This document shows positions 25,878 through 34,992 of a stretch of DNA of 64,000 bases, piece by piece. Source of the DNA: UBA5972 sp964567685. Lineage in GTDB: Bacteria > Pseudomonadota > Alphaproteobacteria > Rhodobacterales > Rhodobacteraceae. The stretch spans positions 1 to 64,000 of the forward strand of contig CAZMNO010000014.1 of assembly GCA_964567685.1 (NCBI GenBank). Reading direction: 5' to 3'. Position 1 is the stretch's first letter; each line of letters starts with the position of its first letter. Position numbers and translations under genes: made by a program. Below the pieces are notes generated by a model, which worked only from the letters and a program-made list of their open reading frames with translations, was not told the DNA's origin and searched no databases.

Positions 25878-27671
25878 TCAGATATGAATAACGGCTGGGT
25901 CGGTGTCATCAAAAAGCCGATCAAGCAGATGCGCGCGTCGGCGCGTGATGGAACTCACATTCAGGCTGCCTTTTGCGGTGATCTCACCCTCGCCAACATT
26001 TGGGGGTTCTTCCAACACCAGTGCGCGGGCGATCCGGTTGGAGGAACCGGTAGCTTTCTCCGCCAGTTGACGCATCAGGGCCCGCAGCTTGCCAGTGTAA
26101 TTGGCATCTGCAATCACTTCGCCATCACCGGAAAGCGCACGGCTGGCGGGAGGGAACACAAACAGGCCGATCTCTGATTTCCCTTCTCCGACGATAACAA
26201 TGTCCTGCGCTAGTCTGGCCAAAACCGACAAAGTGTTCAGCCGCAGGGTCGAGGCCTGAACCCAGGTACCGGTGTTCAGTTTAAAATCCTCGCCGATACG
26301 ACCATCAAACACCATCCCACGGCTCGCGTCTGCTGGATCAACAAATCGCATGGCATCACCAGATTTGAAGAAGCCTTCGTCATCGAACGCCTCTTTGCTC
26401 CGCTCGGGATCCTCGTAATAGCCGGTAAAGACATTGGGACCTCGCACCCTGACTTCAAACCGATTGTCACTTTGTGCGATTAACTTGGCCTCAAGTCCGG
26501 GAACCGGCACGCCGACCATGCCCGGACCTGCGCCTTTTTCGTGGTAAATTATGGCTGATGGGGCGGTCTCGGTCAGCCCCCAGCTTGACATCATCATCGG
26601 AGTAGAGCCGGTCTCAGCCAGCGCCATTTCTTCCAGCGCCGCCCACACATCTGCCGGAAGGGATGCACCGGCATAAAAGAAGATATCCAGCGCTTCAAAA
26701 TACTTGCGCCGCAATTCTTCATTTTCTTTGAGCGCAGCCACTTGCATCGCATGGGCAACCGGGACATCAAAGCTGAGCGTGCTTTGATGCTGCGCCATAT
26801 TTTCAAGCGTGCGGGCAGCGGCTGGGCCGATTGGCTTGCCATCATCGATATAGAGCGCGCCACCATTAGAAAGCGCCATGTTGAAATTAGAACTGCCGGC
26901 GAAAACGTGGTTCCACGGAAGCCAGTCAAGTATTTTGTGCGGTTTTGAGGCCAGGATCGGCAGGGCTGCCAGATACTGCGCCTGATTCACGCACATCATC
27001 TTTTGCGTTTGCGGCACACCTTTGGGGTCTGACGTGGAGCCCGAAGTAAAAAGGATCTTGGCAAGCGTATCCGGGCCTACCTTGGCATAGGCCGCGTCAA
27101 CTGCCGCACTTGATTTTGAGGCAAGATCGGCAAAGCGTTCCATACCTTCGCCCGGATCTTGGGAAACAACCTTGTCCACTCCGTCAAAGATATCAAGCGA
27201 CAGGGCGGCATCATAAACCGCGCCATCCGACGCATAGACCATCGCCGGATGCACTTTGGTTGCGCAGTAGCGCAGCTTGCCCCGCGCCTCTGGAATCAGG
27301 GAATATTGCTCGGCCAGCGGTACTGTCGGCGCACCGATATATTGCGCGGCCAGTGTCAGGATCGCATGATCAACCGAAGGACCGGAAAGAACCACAATCG
27401 GTTTGCCCGGCCCAATCCCGCACGCCAGCAACCCGTCCGCAATGCTGCGAACCTGTTCCAGCATCCGGGCATAGGTCACCTCGTGCCAGCCATCCCCATC
27501 GCGTTCGGCAATAAACACCTGATCGGGTGTCTCGCTGGCCCAGCGATGCAACCACTCGCCGGTGTTGTTGGCCACCGGACCAATTTCCAAACCCGATCGC
27601 AGGATGATCGATCCGTCAGGCCGGTCTTCGCGGTGTACGTTATGACGTAGAAAATCTGAATCCTCAGTCAT
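25878..27671 (-). CDS. ferA: Feruloyl-CoA (hydroxycinnamoyl-CoA) synthetase
   Basis: A 597-residue AMP-forming ligase that activates ferulate or coumarate to the CoA thioester. ANL motifs: phosphate loop LFTSGSTSDPKGVPQTQ, WGLTETAPSA (A5), FFKSGDAMRFVD with FDGRIGEDFKLNTGTWV and a C-terminal lysine region GEITAKGSLN. The distinctive C-terminal replacement of the usual GRxDD block by GRIGEDFKLNTGTWV is seen in feruloyl-CoA synthetases. It is flanked by the amidohydrolase downstream and MarR plus crotonase genes upstream, all on the minus strand. Confidence 0.88.
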   Translation of the reverse strand: MTEDSDFLRHNVHREDRPDGSIILRSGLEIGPVANNTGEWLHRWASETPDQVFIAERDGDGWHEVTYARMLEQVRSIADGLLACGIGPGKPIVVLSGPSVDHAILTLAAQYIGAPTVPLAEQYSLIPEARGKLRYCATKVHPAMVYASDGAVYDAALSLDIFDGVDKVVSQDPGEGMERFADLASKSSAAVDAAYAKVGPDTLAKILFTSGSTSDPKGVPQTQKMMCVNQAQYLAALPILASKPHKILDWLPWNHVFAGSSNFNMALSNGGALYIDDGKPIGPAAARTLENMAQHQSTLSFDVPVAHAMQVAALKENEELRRKYFEALDIFFYAGASLPADVWAALEEMALAETGSTPMMMSSWGLTETAPSAIIYHEKGAGPGMVGVPVPGLEAKLIAQSDNRFEVRVRGPNVFTGYYEDPERSKEAFDDEGFFKSGDAMRFVDPADASRGMVFDGRIGEDFKLNTGTWVQASTLRLNTLSVLARLAQDIVIVGEGKSEIGLFVFPPASRALSGDGEVIADANYTGKLRALMRQLAEKATGSSNRIARALVLEEPPNVGEGEITAKGSLNVSSITRRRAHLLDRLFDDTDPAVIHI

Positions 27672-27674
27672 TTC

Positions 27675-28157
27675 TCAAGCTTTCCGGTCTGGATAGTAAA
27701 TCAACTCCAGAGCCTTGATAACGGCTGCACGGGTTTTCCCATCCCAATCGATAAAAACTCTATTTTCATGCCCCACGTCTGCCGCCACAACTTTGTCATA
27801 TAACTGCCTACCCGCCAGTGTCGCCTTGAGTGCATAGGCACGCCGATCAGTTGGCACCGGATCGCGGGTTATCAACTCCTGCCGCTCCAACTCGTCGATA
27901 ATAACTACCAGATTAGGCCGCTCAATATCCATCGCATCAGCCAGTTGGGTCTGCCGCAAACCCGGATTGTCAACGATCAGCACCAGAGCTGTATAGGTGA
28001 CCATCCTCAGGCCAAATGGTTTCAGTGCTTGATTCAGGTCCGCCTGAACAATATTGAAGGCCCGTTTCATATGGTAGCCGACAAACCGCCGTAAAGTGGC
28101 GTCAGAAACCTCTGTCGCAGGGGGTTTTTTAGGAGGTGGATTAACCGCTTTTGCCAT
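27675..28157 (-). CDS. MarR-family regulator of hydroxycinnamate genes
   Basis: A 160-residue MarR winged-helix repressor. Start is the ATG of MAKAVNPPPKK with GGGTGAT upstream; the longer frame overlaps the crotonase gene. Core motifs: LRMVTYTALVLIVDNPGLRQTQLADAMDIERPNLVVIIDELERQELI and the wing RDPVPTDRRAYALKAT. MarR regulators of ferulate and coumarate genes respond to the CoA thioester, so feruloyl-CoA is a likely inducer here by analogy. It sits between the crotonase and feruloyl-CoA synthetase genes and so is expected to be autoregulated. Confidence 0.88.
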   Translation of the reverse strand: MAKAVNPPPKKPPATEVSDATLRRFVGYHMKRAFNIVQADLNQALKPFGLRMVTYTALVLIVDNPGLRQTQLADAMDIERPNLVVIIDELERQELITRDPVPTDRRAYALKATLAGRQLYDKVVAADVGHENRVFIDWDGKTRAAVIKALELIYYPDRKA

Positions 28158-28161
28158 TAGA

Positions 28162-28929
28162 TCACCCGAAACTGGGCACGCGTTTTTGCAAAAAGGCCTG
28201 TAAGCCTTCCTGTGCATCGGCGCTGCTCTGCGTCAGGGCGGCACAGAGGCTTTCGGTGAACAGGCCATCGGCCTTGGACATATCTTCAATGCGCGCCAAC
28301 GCCTGGATCATCACATAGTTCGACAGGGGCGCGTTTGTCGCGATCTTTCGCGCCAAATCCATCGCCGTCGGAAAGGCGGCCCCATCTTCCACCGCATAGT
28401 GGCTAAGCCCAAGCGCCAATCCCTCGTCCGAATTGTATTTTCGACCAGTCAGCATCATTTCGATCATCCTGTCAGCCCCAAGGATGCGGCCGATCCTGAC
28501 AGAGGCGCCGCCGCCAACGAATATCCCCCGCCGTCCTTCGGGCAATTGGAAAATGGCAGAGGGTTCGGCGATCCGCACGTGCGTAGCGGCAGCCAGTTCC
28601 AACCCACCACCGATCACCGCACCGAACATGGCGGATATCACCGGCAATCCGCCGAACTGAATACGGTCCATTACCTGATGCCAACCGCGAGAGTGCCGCA
28701 TGTTGCCCTCAGCATCGCGCGCAACGTGTTCAGACAGATCGAGACCCGAGCAGTAATGGCCCGCTGTTCCGGTTAGCACCGCGACCCTCACCTCTTCGGG
28801 CGGGCTCGAAAAGAAGGCATCAATTGCCTCTAGCAATTCATCGCACATCGCGTTTCGTTTGGTTGGCCGGTTCATCGTCAGAACCGCAATTCCGTTTGCA
28901 ATGTCTGTTTTCAAAACAGGTTCAATCAA
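28162..28929 (-). CDS. Enoyl-CoA hydratase/isomerase-family protein (hydroxycinnamoyl-CoA step)
   Basis: A 255-residue crotonase. It starts at TTG with GGGTGGCGGA upstream. The oxyanion-hole segments are HYCSGLDLSEH and FGAVIGGGLELAAATHV, and both catalytic glutamates of hydratases are present (GGGLE and FQLPEGRRGIFVGGG). It differs from classical feruloyl-CoA hydratase-lyases, which have a longer ~275-residue form with an RREAxQWQWK segment I do not find. It probably hydrates feruloyl/coumaroyl-CoA; whether it also cleaves to vanillin is open. Its start is the 5' end of the four-gene ferulate operon. Confidence 0.82.
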   Translation of the reverse strand: MIEPVLKTDIANGIAVLTMNRPTKRNAMCDELLEAIDAFFSSPPEEVRVAVLTGTAGHYCSGLDLSEHVARDAEGNMRHSRGWHQVMDRIQFGGLPVISAMFGAVIGGGLELAAATHVRIAEPSAIFQLPEGRRGIFVGGGASVRIGRILGADRMIEMMLTGRKYNSDEGLALGLSHYAVEDGAAFPTAMDLARKIATNAPLSNYVMIQALARIEDMSKADGLFTESLCAALTQSSADAQEGLQAFLQKRVPSFG

Positions 28930-29269
28930 TCCGCCACCCTTTCGCGCCAGTCAACCAGATAGGTTCCATCTTCGGATGCAATTCAGGAGCATTATCTATT
29001 CCTTCATATGATCCGCCCTTTAAGAGTATCACATGAACTGCATAATAATGCAATATTACTATTATGATATATAACTGTTTTAGTTGGAGCTCTGGCACTG
29101 AAAATTAATAAGACGAACCCCGCTGCTGGTGAGCGCACTGCACGTGGTGGCCGGTCGGAAGCCCCTCATCGGATAATATCAATTGATGCAATCAGCGCGT
29201 CAGATCATAGCCGCACGGTTCAAGGCCAAATAAATAGATTTCATGCAACATCTTGAAATACTTCATCGA
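28930..29269. promoter_or_regulatory. Promoter region of ferulate operon with AT-rich dyad
   Basis: A 340-base gene-free region. An AT-rich imperfect dyad at 29042-29065 (ATAATA...TATTAT arms with an interior of mixed match) about 113 bases before the crotonase start is a candidate MarR operator. No RNA gene is seen. Confidence 0.35.
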
Positions 29270-29731
29270 TTACTCCACCACGTAGTAAGTGATTTCGACA
29301 CTCGAAGCACGGCGTATGCCCGCGCAGACGAAAATCATATGATTGACCCAGGCGTAGCGTTGGTCACCGGTTTCCAGCCGAGCAGCCGTTCGCATGTAAT
29401 AACTGGATGGATCGACGTCTTCTCCCGATGCAAGTCTATCGATCACTTCTGGCGGTCCGTGACGGGAGCCAACATTGATGATCTCAATGACTGCTCCATC
29501 GTCGCTTTGAAGAGCATAGCGCGTATCCAGATGTGCGGCACCATCGGCAAAGATGGTTTGCCAGTCGGCACCCAAATTCATTACCGTTCCAACAATATCC
29601 GGACCCAGAACCTTACCCCCAACGATAGGGATGATACGCCGTTTGCCAGCGCGACCCTGACCCATTTCAACTGGTGTTCCGAGTTCGACTTGCAGGGTGA
29701 AGGAATGACGAAGCGACGGAAGGGGTGTCAT
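29270..29731 (-). CDS. DUF3237 protein
   Basis: A 153-residue single-domain protein. The DUF3237 signature is clear: FTLQVELGTPVEMG, GKRRIIPIVGGKVLGP, GADWQTIFADGAAHLDTRYALQSDDGAVI, SRHGPPEVIDRLASGEDVDPSSYYMRT and YAWVNHMIFV. The family forms a beta-barrel of unknown function and often sits in aromatic-catabolism clusters. It lies 262 bases downstream of ligM on the same strand. I cannot assign a reaction; it might bind or isomerise an aromatic intermediate. Confidence 0.85.
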   Translation of the reverse strand: MTPLPSLRHSFTLQVELGTPVEMGQGRAGKRRIIPIVGGKVLGPDIVGTVMNLGADWQTIFADGAAHLDTRYALQSDDGAVIEIINVGSRHGPPEVIDRLASGEDVDPSSYYMRTAARLETGDQRYAWVNHMIFVCAGIRRASSVEITYYVVE

Positions 29732-29993
29732 ATTATATCGTTCCTTTCACCGTGTGTGCATCTATCAAGAAGCACCAAAAAAATCCTGTCCAACGTAAGC
29801 ACCACAATCTTCGCGACCAGGAATTGAAGCTCTCAGAGTCGTCACCAAATGACGGCCCAGATGTGTTATCAAGCCGTCAAGATGCTCCGGTTTTCATCCC
29901 CTTTACGAGCGTTAACAGGTATTGATTACTAAGTGCCAGCGCAGCTAGAAATCGGATCTCCGCGCGGAACGGAATTGACCTGATCATTCGAGG

Positions 29994-31397
29994 TCAGGAT
30001 TTCGTGCGCCAGCTATCGGCGTAATTATCGCGGGCTTCTGAAGCATAAGGTGTTTCAGCGACACGAACTCGGATTTCGGTCTGTTTGTGTGGTTCGGTCG
30101 AGGTCTTGCCAGTGGTTTCCGGTTCGCCCCAGACCAGCGTCAGGATATCATTGACCTGAACATCAGCATCGACGACACCAAGCGACAGCATGCAGCGCTC
30201 GTTGTATGAGTAGCCATTGAACATCGACATGCCGACCATTGTGTCACCCTGCATCACCATGTCAGCACTCGACGAGGCATAGTTCGGTTGCGGGAAGTCG
30301 ATCCACTTGTAAGGCGTGCCCCGTTCGAACCCACTGGCGATGACTTTCAGAACGTCGTCGCGGTTCCATTCAAACGTCACCTTCTTGCGGTTCTTGCCAC
30401 CCTTCATCTTTGCCAGCGCGTCCCTGCCGATGAAGTCATCCTTCTTCCAGCCGATATAGAAACCGTAGCCAAGTTCAAACGGATTTACGTAGTAGTCCTC
30501 GATATTGTCAGAAACGAAGGACCCACCGATGGAGCCGACGGCTTCGTAAGCATCGGCGCCCAGCCAATCACGGTACTCCTGCATCATGCCGTCGCCGGTG
30601 TAGATGCCCGGCAGCGGCGAGGGGATCCAGCCAGATTCCAGAGTGTTGGTGGAGTAAGCACGGCTCCCGACAAGGTGCATGTCCACGCCCACGTCGCGCG
30701 CGGCCTGCTGGATGGTGGTCTGAATGTAATGCTTGTCCGCATATGGCCCCCAGATTTCCAGCCCCGGCGCACCGGCCATACCGTGGCGCAGAGCCTGCAC
30801 CTTGCGAGAACCGATGTTGATCGTGTCAACGTGGAAGAACTTCACTTCCAGCACCGGACCGCCATTGATCTTTTCAAAGATCTTGTCCGCATCCGGCCCC
30901 TGAATCTGGAACCGGTAATGGGTGCGAAAGACGGCTTTGCCATCCGGGCGGCTGTCAGAACGTGGGTCGTGGAAGGTCCGCACTTTCCATTTGCCAATGG
31001 CGGCCTGAAACTTGGTCCAGTTCGCCGTCGGAGCGCGGCCGACGAGGACGAACTTTTCTTCGTGCTCGCGGAATACAATCATATCGCCGATCACATGACC
31101 GACTGGCGTGACCGGCACGAAATGCTTGGCCAGATTGGTTGTCATATTGGCAAAGCTGTTGATGCCGACATGGGTCAGGAACGCCTCGGCGTCCGGTCCT
31201 TCTATCGTCAGCTCATCCATATGGTGGGACTGGTCGTAAAGAACCACGGAATTACGCCACGCCGCCTGCTCGGACCGCCAGTTGGTGAACTCAGGCGCCA
31301 CAACCGGGTAGACATACATCCCAATTTTGGAGTTGCGCAGCATATCCACGGGGTTTCCCGCAGCATCTATTGCGCTTTGAAGACTACTTTTAGACAT
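29994..31397 (-). CDS. ligM: Tetrahydrofolate-dependent vanillate O-demethylase (LigM-like)
   Basis: A 467-residue protein of the glycine-cleavage T-protein fold that transfers the methyl of vanillate (or 3-O-methylgallate) to tetrahydrofolate, giving protocatechuate and 5-methyl-THF. Blocks shared with Sphingobium LigM: MLRNSKIGMYVYPVVAPEFTNWR, YDQSHHM, VPVTPVGHVIGDM, YRFQIQGPDA, LRHGMAGAPGLEIWGPY, GSRAYSTNTLESGWIPSPLP and EPHKQTEIRV. AAAGGATAACCTG precedes the ATG. It replaces the usual VanAB Rieske demethylase and links ferulate catabolism to LigAB. Methyl-THF recycling genes are not in the window. Confidence 0.9.
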   Translation of the reverse strand: MSKSSLQSAIDAAGNPVDMLRNSKIGMYVYPVVAPEFTNWRSEQAAWRNSVVLYDQSHHMDELTIEGPDAEAFLTHVGINSFANMTTNLAKHFVPVTPVGHVIGDMIVFREHEEKFVLVGRAPTANWTKFQAAIGKWKVRTFHDPRSDSRPDGKAVFRTHYRFQIQGPDADKIFEKINGGPVLEVKFFHVDTINIGSRKVQALRHGMAGAPGLEIWGPYADKHYIQTTIQQAARDVGVDMHLVGSRAYSTNTLESGWIPSPLPGIYTGDGMMQEYRDWLGADAYEAVGSIGGSFVSDNIEDYYVNPFELGYGFYIGWKKDDFIGRDALAKMKGGKNRKKVTFEWNRDDVLKVIASGFERGTPYKWIDFPQPNYASSSADMVMQGDTMVGMSMFNGYSYNERCMLSLGVVDADVQVNDILTLVWGEPETTGKTSTEPHKQTEIRVRVAETPYASEARDNYADSWRTKS

Positions 31398-31415
31398 CAG
31401 GTTATCCTTTTGATT

Positions 31416-32165
31416 TTACCCGAGAACAGATTGCCCTGCGACAAGCGAAAGACCGGGTACTTTGTTCACCAGGCTGCGGTCGTGTTGCATGACATATTTC
31501 AGGTTTTTCAGAGCTAGTCGGGCGTGTTCCCGGGCAATAAACTCTGCGCGGGCGCTCTCACCGGCTTCTATTGCTTCCAGCAGATCACGGTGCTGGGTTT
31601 GTGCGACAAACATAGAAAGTTTGAATTCCTTTGATGCGGATTGGGCATCGAGAAAGGCGCTGGGAGAGGCAAAGGGCAAGCCGTTTGCCCTCTCAAGCTC
31701 GCGCATCAGTGTCTGACCACCGGCCAGCTGGGCAAGGCATGTGTGAAATCTGGCGTTCAGACGTGTATATGCGGGCAAGTCGAAATCTTCCGACGAGATT
31801 ACAACTATTTGGTCAAGCTCGGTCAAAAGGCTATGCATTTCCTTTAGGATATCCGGGTTTTGACCGCATTCTGCAGCCTTTCTTGCAGCCACGCCTTCCA
31901 GCACCCCGCGAATGTCGATCGCGTCCACAACATCATCAAAAGAGAAGGTCCGGACAGAATATCCCCCGGTTGGCTGGCGCTCCAGAAGGCCCTCATGTTC
32001 CAGAGCGCCGAGAGCCTCCCGCAGTGGTGTTCGTGATATTCCAATCCGCTCACACAGATTTGTTTCATAAAGCCGCGCACCAGCCGGAAGCTGCCCGCTC
32101 AGGATCATATCCCGCAATTCAAGCTGGGCTTTCAGGGACTGGTTTTTGCCTTTTCGGGTCGGCAT
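31416..32165 (-). CDS. GntR-family (FCD) regulator, VanR-like
   Basis: A 249-residue repressor. The N-terminal winged helix (LRDMILSGQLPAGARLYETNLCERIGISRTPLREALGALEHEGLLERQPTGGYSV) is followed by an FCD ligand-binding domain (RGVLEGVAARKAAE, NARFHTCLAQLAG with the metal His, QHRDLLEAIEAGES, REHARLAL). It is 18 bases upstream of ligM and likely in one operon with it. Two TGTATACA boxes lie just upstream of its start, indicating autoregulation and control of ligM, with vanillate or a product as probable effector. Confidence 0.88.
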   Translation of the reverse strand: MPTRKGKNQSLKAQLELRDMILSGQLPAGARLYETNLCERIGISRTPLREALGALEHEGLLERQPTGGYSVRTFSFDDVVDAIDIRGVLEGVAARKAAECGQNPDILKEMHSLLTELDQIVVISSEDFDLPAYTRLNARFHTCLAQLAGGQTLMRELERANGLPFASPSAFLDAQSASKEFKLSMFVAQTQHRDLLEAIEAGESARAEFIAREHARLALKNLKYVMQHDRSLVNKVPGLSLVAGQSVLG

Positions 32166-32199
32166 GGCGCGATATTTAATCCGGAAGCAGATGTTACTG

Positions 32200-32207
32200 T
32201 GTATACA
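32200..32207. promoter_or_regulatory. TGTATACA box, candidate FCD-GntR operator
   Basis: A perfect 8-bp palindrome 35 bases upstream of the GntR regulator start. The same core occurs at 32262-32271. TGTATACA cores are typical of FadR/VanR-type GntR operators. Confidence 0.55.
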
Positions 32208-32261
32208 TTTTTAGGAGTATGTGAGGGTTTAACCGCCGTCAAGTACCGATAAAGACAATTA

Positions 32262-32271
32262 TTGTATACAA
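32262..32271. promoter_or_regulatory. TTGTATACAA box, candidate FCD-GntR operator
   Basis: A perfect 10-bp palindrome, 62 bases (about six helical turns) from the first TGTATACA box. Two phased copies suggest looping or cooperative binding by the adjacent regulator. Confidence 0.6.
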
Positions 32272-32566
32272 ACAAGCTATCATTCTATGTTCAACCTATG
32301 CCGTCCAGTCCTTCTCCAACATCCCCCGAACCCAGGTATCCTGGATCAAAACCTGGATGCTTAAACCGCACGGCGTTTACTGAGTGGAATGCTAGGAAAC
32401 TAACCGCAAGAAGTATGTTCAGCGCGAACTGCCTGGTTTGAGGCGCTCGACATATCCATTCCAAATGGCATACACCGCCATTCTCGCCGAAGTATTCTTC
32501 ACAGAGCAGGATTCTTTCCAACGCCAGTGTCGCCAATGACAGGCTGGCAGCACAATTGAGGACGTA
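32272..32566. other. Gene-free part of the GntR/MFS divergent region
   Basis: About 295 bases between the second operator box and the MFS start. A 96-codon minus-strand frame exists but overlaps the MFS start, lacks a ribosome site and is not recognised. A GAGGACGTA site marks the MFS start. Confidence 0.4.
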
Positions 32567-33772
32567 ATGCGAGAACTGCAATCATCCTGGCCGAGAGTTC
32601 TTGTTCTGATTGGCGCGGGCGCCGCAGTTGCTCTGCAGATCGGGAAAGTTCCCGCCGCTTTACCTGCCCTTCAACTGGAGTTGGGTCTTTCCCTCGTCCA
32701 AGCAGGCTGGGTCGTTGCCATATTCAGCGCCATCGCCGCAAGTGTAGCAGTCTTTCTGGGTTCCACTGCTGATCGATTTGGGCCGCTTGAGGTTGCGGTT
32801 TCAGGAATGACACTAACTGCGATAGCCGGGATTGCCGGGGGATTTGCCTCTGACGGTGTTTTTCTGCTGGCGACCCGGGTTCTCGAAGGGCTTGGGTTCA
32901 TCCTGACCACGACATCAATTCCCAGCCTGATTATTGCTGCGACATCCGATCAGCACCGAAAAGCTTCCCTCGCACTTTGGGGAACCTATATGCCATTGGG
33001 CTCCGGTATCATGCTAGCTCTGTCCGGGCCGGTCCTTCACTATTTTGATTGGCGGATTCTTTGGTGGTTTACGTCTGTTCTGATCCTGTTGATGGCGGTT
33101 CCGGTGTATTTTGCTGGCCGGAACGTGTTGAAGAAACCCGCGAACACCGCGCAGAAAACCCGCATGCTGGAAAATTTGCTGGCTGCTCTGGGTCGCGGCT
33201 CCATGCTCTTGGCCCTACTATTTGCAATCTACGCAGGCCTTTACCTGATTGTCGCGGGCTTTCTGCCTCTTATCCTGATCGAACTAAACGGATTTACGCC
33301 GCTATCAGCCGCCTCAGTCAGCGCCGTCGTGGTCTTCTGTAATGTCTTGGGTAACGGATTTTCAGGATGGCTGCACAATCACGGAATTAAATTCGATCGC
33401 TTGATAATGATCGGCAGTTTTGGAATGGCCGCGGGAGGTTCTCTCATATTTGCGAGCGAACTGGCCGGTCATTGGCGCATTGCTGCGGCCGCTACTTTCT
33501 GCATGTTCGCCGGACTGGTTCCAAGTTCGATATTTTCAGAGTCTCCTAATCAAGCGCCACATCAAGGTATCATGGCGACAGTTAGTGGCATATTGATGCA
33601 AGGGTCTGCGATTGGTCAGCTTACCATCCCGCCCGCCGCTGCGGCATTGGTTGCATGGTACGGTGCATGGAGTGCGGCAGTTCCTTTCATGGTCGGCGGC
33701 GCAGGTTCCATGGTGATCTGTACGGTTGCGCTTTCCCGAGCGGCAAAATCTGTCGACAACCGAACCGACTAG
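32567..33772 (+). CDS. MFS transporter, candidate vanillate/aromatic acid permease
   Basis: A 401-residue major facilitator protein with about 12 hydrophobic helices. The family loop between helices 2 and 3 reads LGSTADRFGPLEV. The MFS resembles CynX/NimT-like single-domain exporters and importers. ATG is preceded by GAGGACGTA. It is divergent from the GntR-ligM operon and shares its regulatory region, so it is likely co-regulated and could import vanillate or a related acid. Direction and substrate are inference. Confidence 0.8.
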   Translation: MRELQSSWPRVLVLIGAGAAVALQIGKVPAALPALQLELGLSLVQAGWVVAIFSAIAASVAVFLGSTADRFGPLEVAVSGMTLTAIAGIAGGFASDGVFLLATRVLEGLGFILTTTSIPSLIIAATSDQHRKASLALWGTYMPLGSGIMLALSGPVLHYFDWRILWWFTSVLILLMAVPVYFAGRNVLKKPANTAQKTRMLENLLAALGRGSMLLALLFAIYAGLYLIVAGFLPLILIELNGFTPLSAASVSAVVVFCNVLGNGFSGWLHNHGIKFDRLIMIGSFGMAAGGSLIFASELAGHWRIAAAATFCMFAGLVPSSIFSESPNQAPHQGIMATVSGILMQGSAIGQLTIPPAAAALVAWYGAWSAAVPFMVGGAGSMVICTVALSRAAKSVDNRTD

Positions 33773-33949
33773 CAATGGCAGCTCTGTCGCCCTCGTATGA
33801 CCCGTAATGCTGTCATTTATTTGCCGTTCATCATCATTTAAATGGGATTTCGGTTTGCATTGGGCTACCGTCCATCGGTTCCGGAGGCCATCGAACCGAT
33901 GGACCAAGCGCCAATCATGCGCAAACAATCAAACTGGGCCGCTCTAGTG
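33773..33949. other. Spacer before ArsA remnant
   Basis: Short stretch downstream of the MFS gene. Part may be decayed ArsA sequence but I cannot align it by eye. Confidence 0.3.
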
Positions 33950-34440
33950 GGGCTGATCAGACCTGCATTCACCCTGTACCGAGGAGATCGCTGCGTTTCA
34001 GGCCTTCTCAAAGGTGATCCGCAAAAGAAGCCGGAAGTATGTAATCATGGATACCGCGCCACCGGCCGCACTCTGTTGCTTTTGGATACGACGGGTTCTT
34101 ACCACAAAGACGCAATACGCCATGAGGGCACGTCCGGCAGCACACGGGTTGTCACCCGATGAGGCCCTGTACAGATCAAAATCTTGATCGTGACTCTACC
34201 TGAAACCACGCCAGTGCCTTAGCTGGCTCATCATCTGAATATCTGCGGCGCGCCGATATTGAACCCTAGCGCCGGATCATCAATTTCAGCCTTGCAGCGG
34301 CGGAAACCGGGCAGACTTTACTGCGCAAACGGGCACACTCCGAACATGAACAAATTAACAAAGTACGCGATGTTCTTGCTCTATGAAATCTGGTTGTTCC
34401 CATTCAAGCGAAAGAACCGATTGGGGTGAAAAGGTTATCA
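33950..34440 (+). pseudogene. arsA: Decayed ArsA arsenical-pump ATPase
   Basis: Fragments in shifting plus-strand frames reconstruct part of ArsA: DLHSPCTEEIAAFQAFSKV, RKYVIMDTAP, then after a frameshift TGRTLLLLDTTGSYHKDA, then QIKILIVTLPETTPV, LRRADIEP, IINFSLAAAETGQTLL, EHEQINKVRDVLAL and VPIQAKEPIGVKRL. The order and spacing match the DTAPTGHT switch region and C-terminal half of ArsA. Several frameshifts and stops make it non-functional. It shows that an arsenic-resistance locus once existed here. Confidence 0.75.
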
Positions 34441-34992
34441 GGTTTGCCCCGCAACCGCGACGTGGCGGCAGCGGCATTAACCACTAAAGTACTTTATTTT
34501 GAGGGAGCGAGACCTGATATAAAACATGCTACGGATTGTCAGCTTCCCCGATCGTTTCCGCCATTCATACCATCTGCAGCATCGGCGACATTGGGCTCGA
34601 AGCCGACTTGCAGCAGTGCAGAGAACATCTCGAATTCACGCGAATGTGGATGTCGACTTTCATCGATACAGCCTGATTGGTTCGCATTTGCGGAGAAAGT
34701 CTGCTTCCCGCCCTTCTGGCCTGCGTGATGGAAGATTCCGAAATCACCTAATAAGAAACACTTCGGCATTACACGGTTTCCTAAACCGGTAGGAGTCCAT
34801 TCTGCATCACGTCAAGGTTGCACCAAGAAAATTCAGACGATCACTCCGGTGATATGAAGCACGATTGTTGAGATGAGTTGTAGCGTACGGACTGCCCGCA
34901 ATTACCGGTGGCACTGACGACCACATGTACGGTCGAGAAAACCATAAGAACCAGTTGCCTTATGGTCGATGCCGACATAGCGGAGAATTCTG
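34441..34992. other. Degenerate intergenic stretch, no gene recognised
   Basis: About 550 bases between the ArsA and transposase remnants. Frames on both strands are short and contain stops; one plus-strand segment (IGDIGLEADLQQCREHLEF) looks like former coding sequence but its family is not recognised. Confidence 0.35.

Noticed and set aside
30288..31517. 409-codon open frame on the plus strand
   Set aside because: It is antisense to ligM and the start of the GntR gene; the minus-strand proteins have clear family matches, this one none.
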